Part shown: in pieces, positions 53,525 through 61,953 of the stretch
How positions within the stretch are numbered: the first letter of the stretch is position 1
Layout: the number at the start of each line of letters is the position of its first letter
NCBI RefSeq assembly: GCF_003402575.1
Contig: NZ_BGZJ01000001.1
Location: 1,610,501-1,674,500, forward strand
Reading direction: 5' to 3'
Length of the DNA stretch: 64,000 nucleotides
Origin: Mesosutterella multiformis
GTDB taxonomy: Bacteria; Pseudomonadota; Gammaproteobacteria; Burkholderiales; Burkholderiaceae_F
Program-made: the position numbers and the translations under genes
Notes under the pieces: generated by a model
Databases searched by the model: none
What the model was told of the DNA's origin: nothing
The model's input: only the letters and a program-made list of their open reading frames with translations

Positions 53525-54730
53525 ATGTCAACTATCGACCTCAACCGTCGCGGTCTATTCAAGGCCGGAGCCGTTATCGCCGCCGCCTCTACGATCAGCA
53601 GCATTCCGGTTGTTGCCCAGGCTGCGGAAGAACCCGAAAAGAAGATCCGCCCCCTCACCGGCAAGAATCTCAAAATGAAAGACGTGCTTGACCGGGCGCG
53701 CGAAATGATGATGCCCCGCTGCTACGTCTGCGCGGAGTGCAACGGCCGCGGCCCCTGCATCGGCCAGGTGCCAGGCTTCGGCGGCATGGGCGCGAACCGT
53801 TCCTTCCAGGCGAATTACGATGCGCTTGCTGCAATCCGTCTGAATGGCCGCGTGGTGCACGGGGTCCATGTGCCAGATACCTCATTCGATTTCTTTGGGA
53901 ACAAGCTTTCGATGCCGGTCATGGCGGCACCGACCGGCGGCACAACCTATAACATGGGCGGCCATCTGACAGAAGCCGAGTTCGTTACCGCGATCTGCGG
54001 CGGCTGCACCGCGGCCGGAACGCTCGGCGCTGTGGCTGACGGTATCGGCGACCCTCTGAATGTTTTCGAGGAACGGCTCCAGACACTGAAGTCAAAGGGA
54101 TTCAAAGCGATCGTTGGCCTGAAACCCCGCCGCCAGCAGGACATCATTGAACGCATGAAGATCGCTGCGAACGCCGGTGTTGTCGCCTTCACGATCGACC
54201 TGGATTCCGCCGGCCGTGCGGCCCGCGCGACGAAGGGCCAGACCGTTGAGCCGAAGACCCCCGAGCAGCTCCGTGAACTCGTGAAGGCGAGCCCGCTTCC
54301 GCTCTTCTTCAAGGGCATTCTCACGACCGATGAAGCACTTCTCTGCCTCAACGCGGGCGCTGCCGGCATCGTGGTGTCGAACCACGGCGGCCGGGTGCTT
54401 GCGGATGAACCCGGGACCGCGGAAGTGCTTCCCGCCATCGCTGACGCGATTCACGGCCGCTGCATGATTCTTGTCGACGGCTGCGTGAAGCGCGGCACTG
54501 ATGTGGAAAAATACATTGCCCTTGGCGCTGATGCCTGCCTCGCGGGCCGTCACTTTGTCCGCGGCGCTCACGGCGCACTGGCGGACGGCGTTGAACTCTT
54601 CGCGAACACGATCCGGAATGAACTCGCTGTCGCGATGACGCTGACTGGCGCGGCAAAGGTGAAGGACATCAACCGCAAGATGATCCGCATGACGACTCCC
54701 CCGCCGCTCGCTTTCGGCGTCCCGGCGTAA
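53525..54730 (+). CDS. Exported FMN-dependent alpha-hydroxy acid oxidoreductase
   Basis: A 401-residue protein of the lactate oxidase/dehydrogenase family. The N-terminus (NRRGLFKAGAVIAAASTISS...AQA) is a probable Tat signal with twin Arg 8-9. A Cys cluster C66-x2-C69-x2-C72-x5-C78 is followed by GQVPGFGGMGANRSF. Active-site landmarks are SNHGGR with the catalytic His, VDGCVKRGTDVEKYIALGADACLAGRHF (FMN phosphate site), and FKGILTTDEA. Family members with this Cys cluster occur in anaerobes. Export as a folded FMN protein fits Tat. Likely an electron donor reaction with a periplasmic partner; substrate unknown. Start chosen at 53525 for AGGAGA. Confidence 0.85.
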   Translation: MSTIDLNRRGLFKAGAVIAAASTISSIPVVAQAAEEPEKKIRPLTGKNLKMKDVLDRAREMMMPRCYVCAECNGRGPCIGQVPGFGGMGANRSFQANYDALAAIRLNGRVVHGVHVPDTSFDFFGNKLSMPVMAAPTGGTTYNMGGHLTEAEFVTAICGGCTAAGTLGAVADGIGDPLNVFEERLQTLKSKGFKAIVGLKPRRQQDIIERMKIAANAGVVAFTIDLDSAGRAARATKGQTVEPKTPEQLRELVKASPLPLFFKGILTTDEALLCLNAGAAGIVVSNHGGRVLADEPGTAEVLPAIADAIHGRCMILVDGCVKRGTDVEKYIALGADACLAGRHFVRGAHGALADGVELFANTIRNELAVAMTLTGAAKVKDINRKMIRMTTPPPLAFGVPA

Positions 54731-54775
54731 GGTGAGACGGATGAGTCTCTGATTCTCTCAAAGATTCAGAAGAGA

Positions 54776-54815
54776 AATCCCGCAGAAGAAATTTTCTGCG
54801 GGATTTTATTTTTAA
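54776..54815 (+). terminator. Terminator of the FMN oxidoreductase gene
   Basis: AATCCCGCAGAA, loop, TTCTGCGGGATT, then TTATTTTT. Confidence 0.92.
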
Positions 54816-54846
54816 TTCAGAATATTAGAAATATCTGATTAAAGTG

Positions 54847-55584
54847 TTACTTTATCTTGAAAACCGCGCTTGCGGAGAGTGACACATCGGATTCTCCCGG
54901 GCTCATTTCGACAGAATCCGCAGCGGGGGCCGCTTTCCGAACCGCCATCAGCATCGGGGCCTGCGGGTAATAGTTCCCGGTCTGACCGCCAAAGGAAAGC
55001 TTATAAACCTTCACGCCGCTCGCGGGAATCCCGAAAGCCTTCGCGACAACCGCGGCCTTCGCGCCCAGATCCGCCATCGCGTCAGCCATCAGATCGGAGC
55101 GGTTCCTGAGCGAGGCGTCACGCGATACCCGGAACTGAAGTCCGGAGAATTCAAAATACCGGTTCGCGGCGTCAATCGCTTCACCGGCAAGCGAAGGATC
55201 TTTCAGCGTTACCCGGACTTCCTCGCGGGATGTCCAGTTGAGAATCTTCACGCCTTCCCCTTTCTTCGCCTGGGAGTAATTGGGGTTTGTGTAGAGGCTC
55301 CCCGACTGAAGCACAGCCTTCCCCGCAGGAAGCGCGGCGCGGAGTGCCTTCATACCCTGATTGAGCACCGTGAGCATTGCCTTCTGAGCGTCTTTCGCCG
55401 TAGCGCCCTGACGGGTCACCGCGAGTGTCAGCACCGCTTCATCGTTTGGCACCGTACGGGTCACCGTTGTGGAGAGCGTGATTTCTGCGTCCGGCGCCGC
55501 CGTGAGATCCGCGGCTGACGCGGCCGCCGGCACCGAAGCCACCGCGGCAAGACTCATCGCGAGGAGGATTTTTTTCATTTTCAT
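54847..55584 (-). CDS. SIMPL-domain (YggE-like) periplasmic protein
   Basis: A 245-residue precursor with signal peptide (ASA-AD). The start at 55584 (MKMKKILL) is used, with GGAG 11 bases before it. The SIMPL domain reads ITLSTTVTRTVPNDEAVLTLAVTRQGATAKDAQKAM, then TNPNYSQ, LQFRVSRDASLRNRSDLMADAMADLGAKAAVVAKAFG and the closing strand VSLSASAVFKIK. The family (BP26, YggE) has been linked to stress protection; mechanism unknown. Separated from the upstream flavoprotein by a terminator. Confidence 0.85.
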   Translation of the reverse strand: MKMKKILLAMSLAAVASVPAAASAADLTAAPDAEITLSTTVTRTVPNDEAVLTLAVTRQGATAKDAQKAMLTVLNQGMKALRAALPAGKAVLQSGSLYTNPNYSQAKKGEGVKILNWTSREEVRVTLKDPSLAGEAIDAANRYFEFSGLQFRVSRDASLRNRSDLMADAMADLGAKAAVVAKAFGIPASGVKVYKLSFGGQTGNYYPQAPMLMAVRKAAPAADSVEMSPGESDVSLSASAVFKIK

Positions 55585-55670
55585 AAAAAGAGGCTCCGTA
55601 GGGTTTTTAATCTGTCTTTTCACTATAGACCCGCAAAACCCATCTCCGGAATCGCTTTTTACACACTGCA

Positions 55671-55711
55671 AAAAAATGACGCCCCGCCCTCTGGAGAGAA
55701 AGGCGGGGCTC
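55671..55711 (-). terminator. Terminator of the second flavoprotein gene
   Basis: On the minus strand, GCCCCGCC, 13-nt loop, GGCGGGGC, then GTCATTTTTTT. A second perfect stem, CTGATTCAT / ATGAATCAG (55711-55732), lies immediately before it. Confidence 0.85.
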
Positions 55712-55743
55712 TGATTCATTCCCATGAATCAGAGGAGAGAGAG

Positions 55744-57270
55744 TTAAAGCTTTTCGTCCTCAATCGCCTGGAGAGCGGCATGACGGCCGGACCAGGAGGA
55801 GAAACCAAAGGCGTTACCCGAGAACCACACCGGGTAGCTGTCGCCATACATACCGCCCGCGTCCATACCCGTGCAGTAGAGTCCCTTCACAGGCTGGTTA
55901 TTCTTATCGAGCGCATGCATGTACTGATCGATCTTGATACCGCCGATTGAAGTGAAGGAATATGGAGCAATCTTGATCGCGTAGAACGGGCCCTTGTTGA
56001 TCGGGGTCAGCCACTCGCGTTCCTTATAGAAATCACGGTCGAAGCCGAAGGCTACGTTTTCGTTGTAGCGCTTCATCGTTTCTTCAAGCGTCGCGGCAGG
56101 AACACCGATCTGCTTCGCGAGTTCGGCGATCGTCGCGCCGGACTTGAAGCCATCAGACCCCTTCGCGAGAACGTCCTTGATTTCCTTCTTCATATCGGTC
56201 ATCTTCGCGCCCACCGGAACAAGCACGCCGACACCAAGATCAAGGCCTTCCTTCTCGAAGTAATCCACCATATTGGAGTCGATAATGGCCCAGGCGTAGC
56301 CGTTATGCTGCTGACCGAGGGCGTTCGCGGCGTCCGAGAACTCGTGCGTCACGGTCTCACGGACGAAGCGCTTACCGGAATCATTCACCCAGACGGGCTT
56401 CGGCTGCCAGGACATCACCCAGATGTTCCCGAGGAGCTTCACATTGGAAGCGCGCGTACCGGGGTGCGCCATCAGCGCCATATTGCCAGGCACAGCACCC
56501 GCGGCTTCAGCCATCGCGATACCGTCACCGGTCTTATTGAGCGGCACAAGTCCCTGATAAATAGCCGGATCATAGTGCCCCCAATCGCGGACACGCTCCG
56601 GGCTGTTATTGAAGCCGCCGGTCGAAATGATCACCGCCTTCGCGCGGATCGTGTAGGTGTTGCCTTGATTATCCGCAGCCTTCACGCCGACCACACGGCC
56701 GTTTTCCGTAATGAGCGACTTAGCGGGAGTGCTCGTAAGGATCGTAGCGCCCTTCTCTTTTGCCCAGTCACTCAGAGCTTCAATATAGGCCGCGCCATGC
56801 TGGGAATTCTTGTACTTTCCGACCACGTGCCAGGTGATGCATTCGGTCGGCGACATCTGCGTGAGATGGAACGTAAGGTTATGCTTCGAGAGCCAGTCGA
56901 GATTTTCCGCAGACCCTTCAAGGAAGCGGCGGAGCAACGGGCCATTCGTCTTGTAATGGGTGTAATTCATCACGCGGTTATAGGCGTCCTCAATTGCAAG
57001 CGCATAGTTCTTGTCACGCTGCCAGCGGGTCTGGACTGCGCCAAGGCCTTCAGCCATCGAGGCGCCGCCGCCGAGGAACGCATTCTTTTCAAGCAGGATC
57101 GCTTTTTTGCCGGCATCCACCGCCTGAGTCACAGCCGCCATGCCAGCCGCACCGCCGCCAACAACAACGATATCAGCCGTCATCTGCTTCTCAGCAGCAC
57201 CAGCCACACCCGCCATAGCCACGACTGCAGCAGCTACCGCAGTCCGCGTCAAAAAAGTCTGAATTTTCAT
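55744..57270 (-). CDS. Periplasmic FAD-binding oxidoreductase, flavocytochrome c family (second copy)
   Basis: A 508-residue precursor with signal peptide (GVAGA-AE). FAD contacts: DIVVVGGGAAGMAAVTQAVDAG, LLEKNAFLGGGAS and GLYCTGMDAGGMYG. Like its relative at 22965, it has no CxxCH heme motif, so it depends on a separate electron donor. The sequences diverge strongly outside cofactor motifs, implying a different substrate. The upstream region has several dyads and the gene ends in a double hairpin. Confidence 0.88.
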   Translation of the reverse strand: MKIQTFLTRTAVAAAVVAMAGVAGAAEKQMTADIVVVGGGAAGMAAVTQAVDAGKKAILLEKNAFLGGGASMAEGLGAVQTRWQRDKNYALAIEDAYNRVMNYTHYKTNGPLLRRFLEGSAENLDWLSKHNLTFHLTQMSPTECITWHVVGKYKNSQHGAAYIEALSDWAKEKGATILTSTPAKSLITENGRVVGVKAADNQGNTYTIRAKAVIISTGGFNNSPERVRDWGHYDPAIYQGLVPLNKTGDGIAMAEAAGAVPGNMALMAHPGTRASNVKLLGNIWVMSWQPKPVWVNDSGKRFVRETVTHEFSDAANALGQQHNGYAWAIIDSNMVDYFEKEGLDLGVGVLVPVGAKMTDMKKEIKDVLAKGSDGFKSGATIAELAKQIGVPAATLEETMKRYNENVAFGFDRDFYKEREWLTPINKGPFYAIKIAPYSFTSIGGIKIDQYMHALDKNNQPVKGLYCTGMDAGGMYGDSYPVWFSGNAFGFSSWSGRHAALQAIEDEKL

Positions 57271-57486
57271 TTATCTCTCCAGTTGCCTAGGTTGACTTTT
57301 AAAGCCACCGCATCTCAAAGAACTACTACGAGAGTAGCCCTTTTTACCTATTAAAGATGTTGTCTACTCAACATTATGGACAAGATAAATGAATATCTTG
57401 CAGGTTATTTTTTGCTGTCCTGATGAATATGAAGATTTAACCAATCATATTCATTGGAAAAAAGTTTCCCGTGGAGATGGAGCCAC
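57271..57486 (-). promoter_or_regulatory. Dyad-rich upstream region of the second flavoprotein
   Basis: An AT-rich 216-bp stretch contains at least three perfect inverted repeats: ATGTTG / CAACAT (57357-57374), CAAGATA / TATCTTG (57381-57400) and ATGAATATG / CATATTCAT (57423-57454). Probably promoter and operators; no regulator can be named. Confidence 0.5.
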
Positions 57487-57762
57487 GAGGGTGTGTAATT
57501 TTTTGTGGGCGGCTCGTTCAAGGTTAATCGATGTAGGGGGTGATTCGGTCACCAAATAGCACAACCAATTCTCTCATAGCGGCACTCCAGTATGGAGAAG
57601 GCCGCACCCATCTTTTCTCTACTTTCCGGATTGCCAGAAAGAGAAGTTTCAAAGCAGCCGTTTCAGTAGGGAAAGCAGCTCGGGTCTTAATTACTTTTCT
57701 TAGATCCCGATTAAGGCTCTCTATGGCATTGGTTGTATAAATAAGTCTGCGGATATTTGGGG

Positions 57763-58869
57763 GGCGAATTATCACTTCAAGTGCAAAGCCTGAGAAAAGA
57801 ATAGTGGCCCATAAAGCTTCCATAATAGAGATTGTCAAGATAACTATAGAGGGAGCTCATGAGCCACTATCATCATCTTACTCTTCGGGACAGAGTATTT
57901 ATTTCGGCTTTAACGATTTCAGGCAAATCCCTGTCTGAAATTGCATGTGCGATTGGGAAAAATGTTTCTACGATCTCCCGCGAACTGAAGCGAAACAAGG
58001 CTGTATCGGCCCAGGATGGGGCTTCAGCTGCCTATGATCCCTGTGCCGCGCAGGCCCGATATCAGAGACAGAGAAAGCATTGCGGAAAGAGAAACATTCT
58101 GAAGTCTGACTCGTTGCTGACAAGGATTGTCTCAAATCTGCTGGTTAAGAAATTCTGGTCTCCGGAGCAGATTCAATACCGTCTCAGAAAGGAGCTGCCG
58201 AATCTAAGGATCAGCGCCACGACAATCTACCGAGGAATCAATTCTGGCTTTCTGGATCGCTTTGTGGATGGCCGAAAGATGTCCCGACACCTGCGACACC
58301 ACGGTAAAACGCGTCACCGTAAAGGCATGACCGAGAGGCGAGGAAAGATCCAGATCACTCACAGCATTGAAGAGCGACCCCTGGAAGCTCAGAACAGATC
58401 TCGCCTGGGGGATTGGGAAGGCGATACCGTCATCGGAAAAAAGGGCGGAGCCTGCCTCACGACTCTGGTCGATAGGAAGTCCGGCTTTCTCTGTGGCGGG
58501 AAAACCGCTTCCAAGACTGCGGCCGATGTGTCTGCCGTAATTGAGAAATCTCTGTCAGATAAGGATCTGCGTACGATTACCGTAGATCGCGGAAAAGAAT
58601 TTTCCTGGGCTGAAAAACTGGAGAAAGATCTCAGAACCAAAGTGTATTTCTGCTTGCCTCATCATCCATGGGAGAAAGGAAGTAATGAAAATACAAACGG
58701 ACTTCTTAGAGACTTTTTCCCAAAAGGAATGAGTATCGATAAAATTTCTCAGGCAGAAGTTCAGAAACGGTTCAATGCTCTGAATTTCAGACCCAGAAAA
58801 CGTCTCAATTGGAAGTGTCCGGCTGAAGTCTTTTATTCAGTAACTTTGCACTTGATTTGATAATTCACC
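57763..58869 (+). mobile_element. IS30-type element copy C, complete (1107 bp)
   Basis: Same ends and length as copy B: left GGCGAATTATCACTTCAAG, right end inverse GGTGAATTATCAAATCAAG. The 2-bp target repeat GG lies at 57761-57762 and 58870-58871. Inserted into the IS256-type transposase gene, in opposite orientation to it. An A5 tract (58872-58876) lies just outside its right end. Confidence 0.95.
57859..58860 (+). CDS. IS30-family transposase (copy C)
   Basis: A 333-residue transposase with the same motifs as copy B, whose N-terminal helix-turn-helix and DDE core are intact. AGGGAG ribosome site before ATG at 57859. Appears functional. Copy A is identical to it over the aligned protein region. 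Confidence 0.95.
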   Translation: MSHYHHLTLRDRVFISALTISGKSLSEIACAIGKNVSTISRELKRNKAVSAQDGASAAYDPCAAQARYQRQRKHCGKRNILKSDSLLTRIVSNLLVKKFWSPEQIQYRLRKELPNLRISATTIYRGINSGFLDRFVDGRKMSRHLRHHGKTRHRKGMTERRGKIQITHSIEERPLEAQNRSRLGDWEGDTVIGKKGGACLTTLVDRKSGFLCGGKTASKTAADVSAVIEKSLSDKDLRTITVDRGKEFSWAEKLEKDLRTKVYFCLPHHPWEKGSNENTNGLLRDFFPKGMSIDKISQAEVQKRFNALNFRPRKRLNWKCPAEVFYSVTLHLI

Positions 58870-60112
58870 GGAAAAATCAAAGAAGGGGATCACCTTATCC
58901 CAGGAATCGATCCACTGTTTGGCGATGTAAGGGTATCTGAGCCCCAGTTCCGACTGTGCAAAAGCGTCCAGTTCCTTCCGCGCATCAGCCGCGTTTACGG
59001 CCCGGTAAATGGGCTTCAGCGCGCCGGCTACGGCCTTGTAATCCTTATATCCGACGAATTTCAGACTGTTCCTGATCAGGTGAACAATGCAGGTCTGCAG
59101 CAGAGTGTTGGGAAAGGCAGCTTCAAGCGCCTCCTTCATTCCCTTGAGTCCGTCTGTGACAGCAATCAGAATATCAGACACCCCCCTGTTTTTGAGTTCA
59201 GTGAAGACCTTAAGCCAATATTTTGCGCTTTCGTTATCAGCGACCCACATCCCCAAAACTTCCTTGCGGCCCTGGGCGTTTACGCCCAAGGCAAGATGGA
59301 CCGCTTTCGGGGTAACAATGCCATTATCACCTCGGATTTTGACTCGAATAGCGTCAAAGAAAACAGTTGTATAAAACGGATCCAGAGGACGGTTCTGCCA
59401 TTTTTCAACCTCAGGAAGGATGGCGTCCGTAACATCGCTGATAAATTCGGCACTGGTCTCCATACCGTATTCATCATAGAGAAAGCCTTGAATTTCCCGG
59501 GTTGAGAGCCCTCTGGCGTACAAGGCCAGAACCTTGTCCTCAAACCCCGCCAGCTGGCGTTTATGCTTAGGAACGACCCTCGGCTCAAACTCTCCCTTGC
59601 GGTCTCTGGGTACGTCAATACGGATATTTCCAAGGCTGGACGATTTGAGGGTTTTCGAACTATGCCCGTTACGCTCATTTTCGGTGACACGTTTACCGCC
59701 TCTTTCGTAACCGAGATGATTGGTCATTTCACCGTCAAGCATTTGAGTCAGCAGCCGACCGAGCATATGGGCCATAAGATTTTCCGCATCCTCTGCGGTA
59801 TTAATCTCAAGCCCGGATTTCTTGGCGTTTTCTAAAATCTGTCCTGCAACACTATCCAAGGGGTCTGTCTTTCGTTTCATTTGAGGCTCCTCCAAGAGCA
59901 ATTATCTCAGAGTCACCCACAAAATTTTCCTCACCCTCACTAAAAAATCAAAAAAAGGGATGACAAATCAGTTTTTTCAGTTAAAATTGAGTCTTCATTA
60001 CAGCAGAGGAAGTAAAGGAACTCAGTTTCTACAGAACCCAACCTGGTATCCACTTCAGAAATACTTGAATCGGATAGGAAGGTGGAGCACCTGTGGTTCT
60101 GGTTATCAGACT

Positions 60113-60394
60113 ATGGCAAAGGAAGACCTTATTGAAATGGCCGGGCACGTACTTGAAGTGCTGCCCGATTCCCGTTATCGCGTGAAGCTTGAAAACGGTC
60201 ACGAACTGATCGCCTACACGAGCGGCAAGATGCGCAAGAACCACATCCGCATTCTGGCCGGCGACAAGATTTCGCTTGAACTCTCGCCCTATGACCTGTC
60301 GAAGGGCCGCATTACCTTCCGCTATATCGAAGGCCGCTCTCCGACTTCCGCGGCTCCTGGCGCTGCTCACGGCAACAACAACCGCCGCCACTAA
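60113..60394 (+). CDS. infA: Translation initiation factor IF-1 with C-terminal extension
   Basis: The 93-residue protein starts [24 protein letters not shown] and includes the OB-fold segment [39 protein letters not shown]. Typical IF-1 has 72 residues; here about 20 extra residues ([18 protein letters not shown]) form a basic, disordered tail. Beta-proteobacteria often have a second, longer infA away from the ribosomal operon, and this stand-alone gene fits that pattern. The ATG at 60113 is chosen by family alignment; the ribosome site is weak. The IS256 element ends 174 bp upstream. Confidence 0.9.
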   Translation: MAKEDLIEMAGHVLEVLPDSRYRVKLENGHELIAYTSGKMRKNHIRILAGDKISLELSPYDLSKGRITFRYIEGRSPTSAAPGAAHGNNNRRH

Positions 60395-60428
60395 GCCGAT
60401 GGCTCTCCGGTGAGTTCTGCCCGGAATG

Positions 60429-60476
60429 CAAAAACCCTCTGTCTGAAGGATTGTCCTTCGCGCAGAGGGTTTTTCT
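60429..60476 (+). terminator. Terminator of infA
   Basis: AAAACCCTCTG / CAGAGGGTTTTT with inner stem GAAGGA / TCCTTC, followed by CTTATG. Confidence 0.9.
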
Positions 60477-60501
60477 TATGAGGCGACTCAACGCCCGGCG
60501 C

Positions 60502-61041
60502 TCAGATTTCGGCGATGATCCGCAGCAGCTCCGCGTGCGTCGCGATCACATGCCAGGATTCCTTCCCCTCAGGCTTCACGAAGCCATCGCGTCCAAGCCG
60601 CCTCATGAAAACAACGAGCGGGCTCCAGAAGCCCTGCATGTCGTAAAAGTACGTGGGCTTATGGTGATAGCCGAGCGTATAGCCGGCGAGCGTGGAGAAG
60701 GCCTCGTCAAGCGTCCCGATCCCGCCGGGGAGCACAATCAGGATATCCGATCGTTCCACCATGACCCGCTTCCGCTCGGACAGGTCATCAACGAGAATCT
60801 TCTCGTCAAGCGCCGTATGCGCGCGGCCCCGCTCCTCAAGGAGTTTCGGCACCACACCGACCAGGCGGCCTCCCGTCTCGTGAGCCGCGTCAGCCACAGC
60901 CTTCATGAGACCGAAATCCGTTCCGCCATACACCATCGTCTTTCCGGCTTTTCCGATCGCCTCACCGATCGCCCTGCCTTCATTCAGGTACTTTGGATCG
61001 ATCTGAGAGGAAGACGAGCAGAAAATCCCGATATTCTTCAT
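60502..61041 (-). CDS. LOG-family nucleotide phosphoribohydrolase (TIGR00730)
   Basis: A 179-residue Rossmann-fold protein: IGIFCSSSSQIDPKYLNEGRAIGEAIGKAGKTMVYGG, and the catalytic LPGGIGTLDEAFSTLAGYTLGYHHKP with the PGGxGTxxE signature. Homologues split nucleoside 5'-monophosphates (in plants, cytokinin ribotides). The bacterial role is usually nucleotide salvage. Start at 61041 with AGGGTG; upstream codons discarded. Confidence 0.9.
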   Translation of the reverse strand: MKNIGIFCSSSSQIDPKYLNEGRAIGEAIGKAGKTMVYGGTDFGLMKAVADAAHETGGRLVGVVPKLLEERGRAHTALDEKILVDDLSERKRVMVERSDILIVLPGGIGTLDEAFSTLAGYTLGYHHKPTYFYDMQGFWSPLVVFMRRLGRDGFVKPEGKESWHVIATHAELLRIIAEI

Positions 61042-61312
61042 AGCTGCACCCTGGATTGACCGAACGGAATCCGTCCGGGTCATGAAAATGTCAACGATTC
61101 AATATACGGCAAACACCCGGCTAAGCCTATACGCCTATCAGGTTAATTTCTGTAGTGCAGATCAGCCTTTAGCCGGATTGAATCAGACAGAGGAGGACTG
61201 GCTCACGCCTGTTTCCCAGCGCTGTGTACCTCCTGATGGTTTTCAGTCTATCCCGGTTCATCAGAGGATCCGCAAAAATATCTTTTTAAACTGCCGCCCG
61301 GCGGCTGAATAA

Positions 61313-61348
61313 ATAAGAAAAAACCCCGGATGCCTGAGGCATCCGGGG
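61313..61348 (-). terminator. Terminator of the tRNA-Val transcript
   Basis: On the minus strand, CCCCGGATGCC, loop TCA, GGCATCCGGGG, then TTTTTTCTTATTT. The stem is perfect. Confidence 0.93.
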
Positions 61349-61356
61349 CTGAATCT

Positions 61357-61432
61357 TGGTGGGCGCTAAGAGGCTCGAACTCCTGACCCACGCCGTGTAA
61401 AGGCGTTGCTCTACCAACTGAGCTAAGCGCCC
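61357..61432 (-). tRNA. tRNA-Val (anticodon TAC)
   Basis: The 76-nt minus-strand cloverleaf starts GGGCGCTTAGCTCAG, has D-arm GCTCAGTTGGTAGAGC, anticodon arm GCCTTTACACGGC with loop anticodon TAC, T-arm GTCAGGAGTTCGAGCCT-like segment, acceptor AGCGCCC, discriminator A and encoded CCA. Its place between hupB and the terminator is typical of beta-proteobacteria. Confidence 0.96.
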
Positions 61433-61488
61433 TCTTCAGAAAAACCGGAATCTAGAAAGACCGCTCAGTTTTTCCGAGAGTGGAAGGT

Positions 61489-61761
61489 TTATTTTACAGC
61501 ATCCTTCAGAGCTTTGCCAGGGCGGAACTTCGGCAGCGTGGCAGCAGCAATCGTGATTTCCTTGCCGGTCGCCGGGTTACGGCCCTTGCGGGCTTCGCGC
61601 TTAGCGGTCGTGAAGGTACCAAAACCCACGAGGGCGACTTCGTCACCCTTAGCCAGGGCGTCAGCAACACCAGCCGTGAAAGCGTCAACGGCAAGAGCAG
61701 CCTTGGCTTTGGAGATATCAGCCTTTTCAGCGATGAGCTCAACGAGTTCAGACTTATTCAT
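61489..61761 (-). CDS. hupB: DNA-binding protein HU
   Basis: The 90-residue histone-like protein begins [36 protein letters not shown] and has the DNA-intercalating arm [10 protein letters not shown], with GFGTF before it. Exact family length. HU bends and compacts the chromosome. It lies downstream of lon (gap 192 bp with a lon terminator) and upstream of tRNA-Val. Confidence 0.96.
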   Translation of the reverse strand: MNKSELVELIAEKADISKAKAALAVDAFTAGVADALAKGDEVALVGFGTFTTAKREARKGRNPATGKEITIAAATLPKFRPGKALKDAVK

Positions 61762-61887
61762 ATCGAATTTCCTTCTTCATTGTTACCCCGTGGGGGGCAT
61801 GAACTTCTTCTAATCTCCCCTGTGTGCGGGGATAGAGCGATTTTAGCCGCAGAGCGTGGAAAATCAAAACAATTTAGGAATTTCCGT

Positions 61888-61932
61888 ATAAAAAAATTGA
61901 CGGGGGCAAATTTCTTTGATCCCCGTCAATTA
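61888..61932 (-). terminator. Terminator of lon
   Basis: On the minus strand, AATTGACGGGG and CCCCGTCAATT pair perfectly and are followed by TTTTTATACGG. The hupB promoter must lie between here and 61761. Confidence 0.92.
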
Positions 61933-61953
61933 AATCAAGCCCGAATCTGAGGC

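Larger units (their letters stand above)
57524..59880 (-). pseudogene. IS256/Mutator-family transposase, split by IS30 insertion
   Basis: The N-terminal part runs from ATG at 59880 (ribosome site GGAGGAG) to 58870: RKTDPLDSVAGQILENAKKSG, NGHSSKTLKSS, VPRDRKGEFEPRVVPKH, catalytic Asp in FFDAIRVKIRGD and in VTDGLKGM. The C-terminal part runs from 57762 to the stop at 57524 with YTTNAIESLN holding the catalytic Glu. Removing 1107 bp plus one GG repeat joins FFDF to SPNIRRLIYTTN in frame, giving 415 residues. The gene is disrupted as it stands, and the fragment would lack the catalytic Glu. Confidence 0.93.
57487..59938 (-). mobile_element. IS256-type element interrupted by IS30 copy C
   Basis: The ends GAGGGTG...TTTTGTGGG at the left and its imperfect inverse CCCACAAAATTTT...CACCCTC at the right form terminal repeats. 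Without IS30 copy C and one target repeat the element is about 1343 bp, the normal IS256 size. No 8-9 bp target duplication is seen in the flanks, so one end may have changed or the insertion is old. It lies between the second flavoprotein gene and infA. Confidence 0.85.

Noticed and set aside
57481-59950. 8-9 bp target duplication around the IS256-type element
   Set aside because: The flanks (...GGAGCCAC and ACTAAAAAAT...) do not match at the ends inferred from the terminal repeats.
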